From Saprospiraceae bacterium (GTDB taxonomy: Bacteria; Bacteroidota; Bacteroidia; Chitinophagales; Saprospiraceae), in assembly GCA_007125435.1 (NCBI GenBank), contig SLDF01000131.1, forward strand, positions 1 through 36,777: a stretch of 36,777 bases of DNA. Direction: 5' to 3'. The position numbers were made by a program, and so were the translations under genes. The notes under the pieces are model-generated. The model did no database searches. It saw only the letters and a list, made by a program, of their open reading frames with translations, and was not told where the DNA came from. Shown here one piece after another: positions 33,634 through 36,777 of this stretch. How positions within the stretch are numbered: the stretch's first letter is position 1; every line of letters starts with the position of its first letter.

Positions 33634-33933
33634 CTATGACTTGAAATATTTTTGAATAATTAAAGCATTAATTTGCGTAATCCGGTTCAGGAGGGTATAT
33701 GTCAACTTCATAAGTGGATAAATATGGGAATAACCATTAACTAATGCTCCAGAAATAATAATAAATATAGATACATTAAGATAGAAGTGGAGGATCTTAT
33801 ATACTTTTCCACTTTTTCAATTCCAGCATTTACAAATTCAAAGTTCTCGATAAGAGCTTCAAATAACTTTTGTCTTTGATCACTAACTTAATGTTAGCAA
33901 AATGGAGAAGTTCTCTTTTAAAGCGCTCAACAT
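33634..33933 (-). pseudogene. Possible decayed small membrane-protein gene with two compensating frameshifts
   Basis: Reading the minus strand from ATG 33933 gives MLSALKENFSILLTLS and then a stop. A +1 shift continues with SDQRQKLFEALIENFEF and NAGIEKVEKYI, an amphipathic, protein-like stretch. A shift back to the original frame gives HFYLNVSIFIIIISGALVNG and YPLMKLTYTLLNRITQ before a stop at 33634. The total is 300 bases in frame overall. Neither half matches a family I know. Each fragment alone lacks a good start or is short, so this is a reconstruction and not a firm call. Confidence 0.28.
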
Positions 33934-33962
33934 TGATAATAAAACTAAAGAGTCATTTTAAA

Positions 33963-35444
33963 TCACTGCTTCAACCATTTCTGTTGTGAAAGCACACGTC
34001 CCGATGCGTCGCTTAATACTACAATATATAGCCCAGTTGGAATTCTTGAGGTGTTACCTGTGTAAAATCCATTTTGGACAATATCTTGCATTACAACTTG
34101 ACCACTTGCATTTATCAGTTTAAATCTTCCCTTCCAATTATCGTGACTGTTTACATTAAACTTTAATTCACTTGAAGGATTGCCATATAGAGTAAATCGA
34201 AAAGTAGTATCTTCTTCTGGCGTTGTGCTAGTCGATAAAAGTCCATTTTCATCAAGTTTTAGTAAGTATGGGTATCGGATGGAGGTTTCAGGATCAATTA
34301 TGAAACCGTACAATAGGCAACCACCATCAGGGGTAGCTTTTACGCCATAAATGATATTATGAAACTCGGGATTTATTTGATCGTATTTCCAGAGCACTTC
34401 TCCTGTCTTTTGATTATATTTTGCAATAAAAAACGAGTTCTCAACATTTGAAGTCAAAGGAGAGCCAATGATTCTATTAATGCCTGCGAAGAACAGGTTT
34501 CCACCTAAAGTATCAAGTGCTCCGTCCATAGCCGGGTAATTGAACGCACCACTTTCGGTCAAATCTTCGGGAATTATGCCCATAGTATCAGACCATATCT
34601 GCTCATAATTTGAATCGAATATGCGTATAGTTACTAGATAATGTAAATGTGTTGCTCCATTTTCTTCGTAGAATAATCCATTGACACCAGTTAATGCAAT
34701 ATCACCGCCATCTAAATTTAACAAATGGCCATGTATTCTATTTCCTTTAAACTTTTCATGTAGTATATCTACTAGTTCAAATGACTCCTTGACTTGGATT
34801 ACCCCATTAGAAGAAAATAAAAGCAGGTCTTTTTCATTAGACGCTCTAGCAAGTCCGGTCGGATAAAAAGTAGTATGACTTAAATCGAATCGATCTAAAA
34901 GTAACCCCTCATCGGTATAAGTACCGTATAAAATATTGGAAGAATATAGTCGCTCATTACAAACAAAACGATATTTATTGTCTTCATCTAAAACTGCTTT
35001 ACCATAATGACGTCCATTGGAAATAAAACATAGACTGTCCACGATTTGAAAGTTATTATCGATCTCTAAAATACATCTTTTATACGGTGAATCATCAGCT
35101 GGAAAAGACAAATCATTAGGTAAAGTAAACTCTACATCAAATAACAGACCGTCTTTCCATGGACGCATATGAAACAAATGATATAAGTCTATATCAAAGT
35201 CTACTATTATTTCAGAAAGTTGACCAGATTCATCAATTTCATAATAATATGTGTCATAAAATCTTGAAAAATTGTCAGTAGTCATTTCAGTAATAGGAAA
35301 AAAGAACTCTCCATTATCTTTTGAAAGTACGTTTCTAATCAACCCACCTGGGTGATCTTCCATAATGATCTCATAAGAGGATTGACTTGATAGAAGACCA
35401 TTTAAAGATAAAGTCATTATTAATATCAAGAATGATTTCTTCAT
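33963..35444 (-). CDS. Secreted protein of unknown function with T9SS C-terminal sorting domain
   Basis: A 493-residue protein with a Sec signal peptide (FLILIMTLSLNGLLSSQ). The central region (about 25-405) consists of repeated beta-strand segments of propeller style (DEDNKYRFVCNERLYSS, LDGGDIALTGVNGLFYEENG, TPDGGCLLYGFIIDP) and resembles the delta-60/PQQ-like repeat proteins of Bacteroidota. The C-terminal T9SS type A domain (about 412-493) includes LKFNVNSHDNWKGRFKLINA and RIPTGLYIVVLSDASGRVLS. Export across the outer membrane and surface attachment or release are therefore expected. No catalytic motif is seen. It lies 32 bases downstream of the lipoprotein gene on the same strand, so the two probably form an operon. 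Confidence 0.8.
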   Translation of the reverse strand: MKKSFLILIMTLSLNGLLSSQSSYEIIMEDHPGGLIRNVLSKDNGEFFFPITEMTTDNFSRFYDTYYYEIDESGQLSEIIVDFDIDLYHLFHMRPWKDGLLFDVEFTLPNDLSFPADDSPYKRCILEIDNNFQIVDSLCFISNGRHYGKAVLDEDNKYRFVCNERLYSSNILYGTYTDEGLLLDRFDLSHTTFYPTGLARASNEKDLLLFSSNGVIQVKESFELVDILHEKFKGNRIHGHLLNLDGGDIALTGVNGLFYEENGATHLHYLVTIRIFDSNYEQIWSDTMGIIPEDLTESGAFNYPAMDGALDTLGGNLFFAGINRIIGSPLTSNVENSFFIAKYNQKTGEVLWKYDQINPEFHNIIYGVKATPDGGCLLYGFIIDPETSIRYPYLLKLDENGLLSTSTTPEEDTTFRFTLYGNPSSELKFNVNSHDNWKGRFKLINASGQVVMQDIVQNGFYTGNTSRIPTGLYIVVLSDASGRVLSQQKWLKQ

Positions 35445-35476
35445 TGTTTTTACATTAAGTTAATAATTGGGCAAAA

Positions 35477-36607
35477 TTAAAAATCCGCCAGATTAAGGGG
35501 AGTAGGAGCCTCTGTTTTCAATTCAATCAAGGTGCCATAGGTTACTGCACACGAATGCAACTTTGTACTACCAATTAGGTCATCATAAACAAAAAGCGAA
35601 ACAACACTTTTTAAAGATGGTGGATTGCTTGTATATGGTTGGTTATCCTTAATCATTTCTTTCATAGAAGAAAAATGAAAACCTAGATCAGTTGGATCCA
35701 TACAATCTGATGTGTTCCACCACATAGAATGTTCATCATTAATATACTCATCGATTTCAATATGGTTAACTCCATCCCAACAGCCATTGCCAGGGCTAAA
35801 ACAAATCGAATAAGGCTCAATAAAGTAATAGGCTAAATTAAGAAGTGAAGGTACTAGTGCTTCTTTTAGATCTTTTGTTAGAATTTTCGCAGCATCATTT
35901 GGCTCTCCCCCTGAATACGGTCCACATTTACCAAAGCCACAACAATAATACCAATAGTCATCTACATCATAATTACCAGAGCTATAAGCAACTCCTATAT
36001 TCTCAGCAACTACATACAAACAAGCTACTAGAATATCATTTCTAGTTGTATCTACAACATAGTCAGAATATAAACCAAACAAAATAGATTTACGAGTACT
36101 TGAGGGTCTATTGCCATATTCAATGGCAGCAAAGTGTGCAATGCTATCAAAAGCATCTGCTAAAACTGCTGAAGAAATACTGTCGTTACTGACTGGAATA
36201 AAGATTGTATCATAAGCATAAAAATATTGCTCATAAAAGCTAGAATCAAGTCTGCAAAATCCTAAGTTTAACGATTCTTCTAAGAATGGTACTGCTTCAT
36301 TTGTTTGCAAATTAAAAGAAGAAGTTCTGCTGGTCACATTCCCATCTTTTTGAGTTACAATTCCGAGAAATTCAATTATTTGGTCTTGTCTTTCCTGAAT
36401 ACTTTCGTACATATTTTCAGGTAAAACAGTATCCGACATATCAGTATCTTTGTTGCAGGATGAAGCAAGAATCACTAAAAAGAATATAAAAAAGCTATTT
36501 AAAAAATAATGTTTTAAACTCTTGAATTTAGTGTATTTCAATGTACTTACATTATTCTTAGCTGTGATGCTGTGATGCTGTGATGCTGTGATGCAGAATT
36601 TGTTCAT
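35477..36607 (-). CDS. Lipoprotein of unknown function with an 8-bp repeat in its start region
   Basis: A 376-residue reading frame. A hydrophobic segment FLNSFFIFFLVILASSC ends in a lipobox Cys at residue 51, so the mature protein is a lipoprotein. The first 16 codons (MNKFCITASQHHSITA) are largely made by a 4-copy 8-bp repeat. An alternative TTG start at codon 23 would avoid this and give a signal peptide of more usual length, so the start is uncertain. The mature part has a Cys/Gly-rich patch (DDYWYYCCGFGKCGPYSGGEP) and further Cys (CFSPGNGCWDG, TSDCMDP) that could form disulfides. I do not recognise the family. It is probably first in an operon with the T9SS protein gene 32 bases downstream. 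Confidence 0.7.
   Translation of the reverse strand: MNKFCITASQHHSITAKNNVSTLKYTKFKSLKHYFLNSFFIFFLVILASSCNKDTDMSDTVLPENMYESIQERQDQIIEFLGIVTQKDGNVTSRTSSFNLQTNEAVPFLEESLNLGFCRLDSSFYEQYFYAYDTIFIPVSNDSISSAVLADAFDSIAHFAAIEYGNRPSSTRKSILFGLYSDYVVDTTRNDILVACLYVVAENIGVAYSSGNYDVDDYWYYCCGFGKCGPYSGGEPNDAAKILTKDLKEALVPSLLNLAYYFIEPYSICFSPGNGCWDGVNHIEIDEYINDEHSMWWNTSDCMDPTDLGFHFSSMKEMIKDNQPYTSNPPSLKSVVSLFVYDDLIGSTKLHSCAVTYGTLIELKTEAPTPLNLADF
36563..36594. repeat. Octanucleotide tandem repeat (TGTGATGC x4) at the lipoprotein start
   Basis: Four exact copies of TGTGATGC on the plus strand (GCATCACA on the coding strand) lie within the first 16 codons of the minus-strand lipoprotein gene. Since 8 is not a multiple of 3, gain or loss of one unit would shift the frame downstream of the ATG. 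Confidence 0.9.
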
Positions 36608-36777
36608 AATAGATAATTTAGTAATAAATAAATGAAAATAAGGATGGTAAAATATAGAAGTGATTTAAAAACAAATAGTTAATTTGTTTAATATGTAAAA
36701 AAGTGTAGTTTGGTGAACCTGAGAAAAATAGCCAAAGATCCACCAAAACTACAACTAAATGACTAAGGGTAAAATTA

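Larger units (their letters stand above)
33357..33962. other. Intergenic region with family-2 element and a possible decayed gene
   Basis: About 600 bases between two minus-strand genes. The left half holds family-2 element copy B (33489-33602) with its 30-base perfect palindrome. The right half holds a possible frameshifted small gene (33634-33933). Nothing else is recognised. Confidence 0.6.

Overview
The window comes from a Bacteroidota genome, most likely the Saprospiria/Lewinella-like part of the phylum (inferred). The support is a SusC/SusD pair, several secreted proteins with C-terminal type IX secretion (T9SS) sorting domains, a transmembrane Reg_prop/Y_Y_Y/LuxR-HTH regulator, a folK-deoxynucleoside kinase pair, a fused DAHP synthase/chorismate mutase, and few Shine-Dalgarno sequences. 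No rRNA, tRNA, CRISPR array, transposase or phage gene was recognised.

Layout. (1) 1-5.4 kb: an M23 peptidase bracketed by ~120-bp direct repeats, two small outer-membrane beta-barrel proteins, and a repeat-rich non-coding island (3.5-4.4 kb). (2) 5.4-9.8 kb: housekeeping genes on the plus strand: an RsmF-like rRNA methyltransferase, an AGCS sodium/alanine symporter, folK and a deoxynucleoside kinase. (3) 9.8-16.3 kb: a secreted metzincin protease, a GT-C-like membrane protein, a lipoprotein, and a second repeat island (15.5-16.1 kb). (4) 16.3-29.3 kb: a polysaccharide utilisation locus (PUL). A divergent membrane-spanning regulator faces an operon of a T9SS-exported modular glycan-binding protein, SusC, SusD, a surface lipoprotein and a GH16 lipoprotein; a second GH16 lipoprotein with a Calx-beta domain follows after a 0.3-kb gap holding a structured repeat. 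(5) 29.3-33.4 kb: DAHP synthase/chorismate mutase, an exonuclease/GIY-YIG fusion, a NamZ-like exo-muramidase and a 59-aa membrane protein that the ORF track missed. (6) 33.5-36.8 kb: the second copy of the structured repeat, a possible decayed small gene, a T9SS secreted protein and a lipoprotein whose start region holds four exact copies of an 8-bp repeat.

How the genes fit together. The PUL looks built for a beta-1,3-glucan (laminarin-like) or related mixed-linkage glucan. The GH16 lipoproteins would cut the chain at the cell surface, the SusD, lipoprotein and CBM-like proteins would bind it, SusC would import oligosaccharides with TonB energy, and the regulator would sense a product in the periplasm and act through its cytoplasmic HTH. 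The substrate is inferred from the GH16 family, not shown.

The least expected content is non-coding. Two unrelated families of dispersed, apparently folded elements recur in the window: family 1 at 4231, 15529 and 16017, and family 2 at 27789 and 33489. Their flanks are conserved while their internal loops vary, and several stems are kept by compensatory or wobble changes. Both family-2 copies end 132-133 nt upstream of a start codon in the same orientation. These elements are the best candidates for something undescribed.
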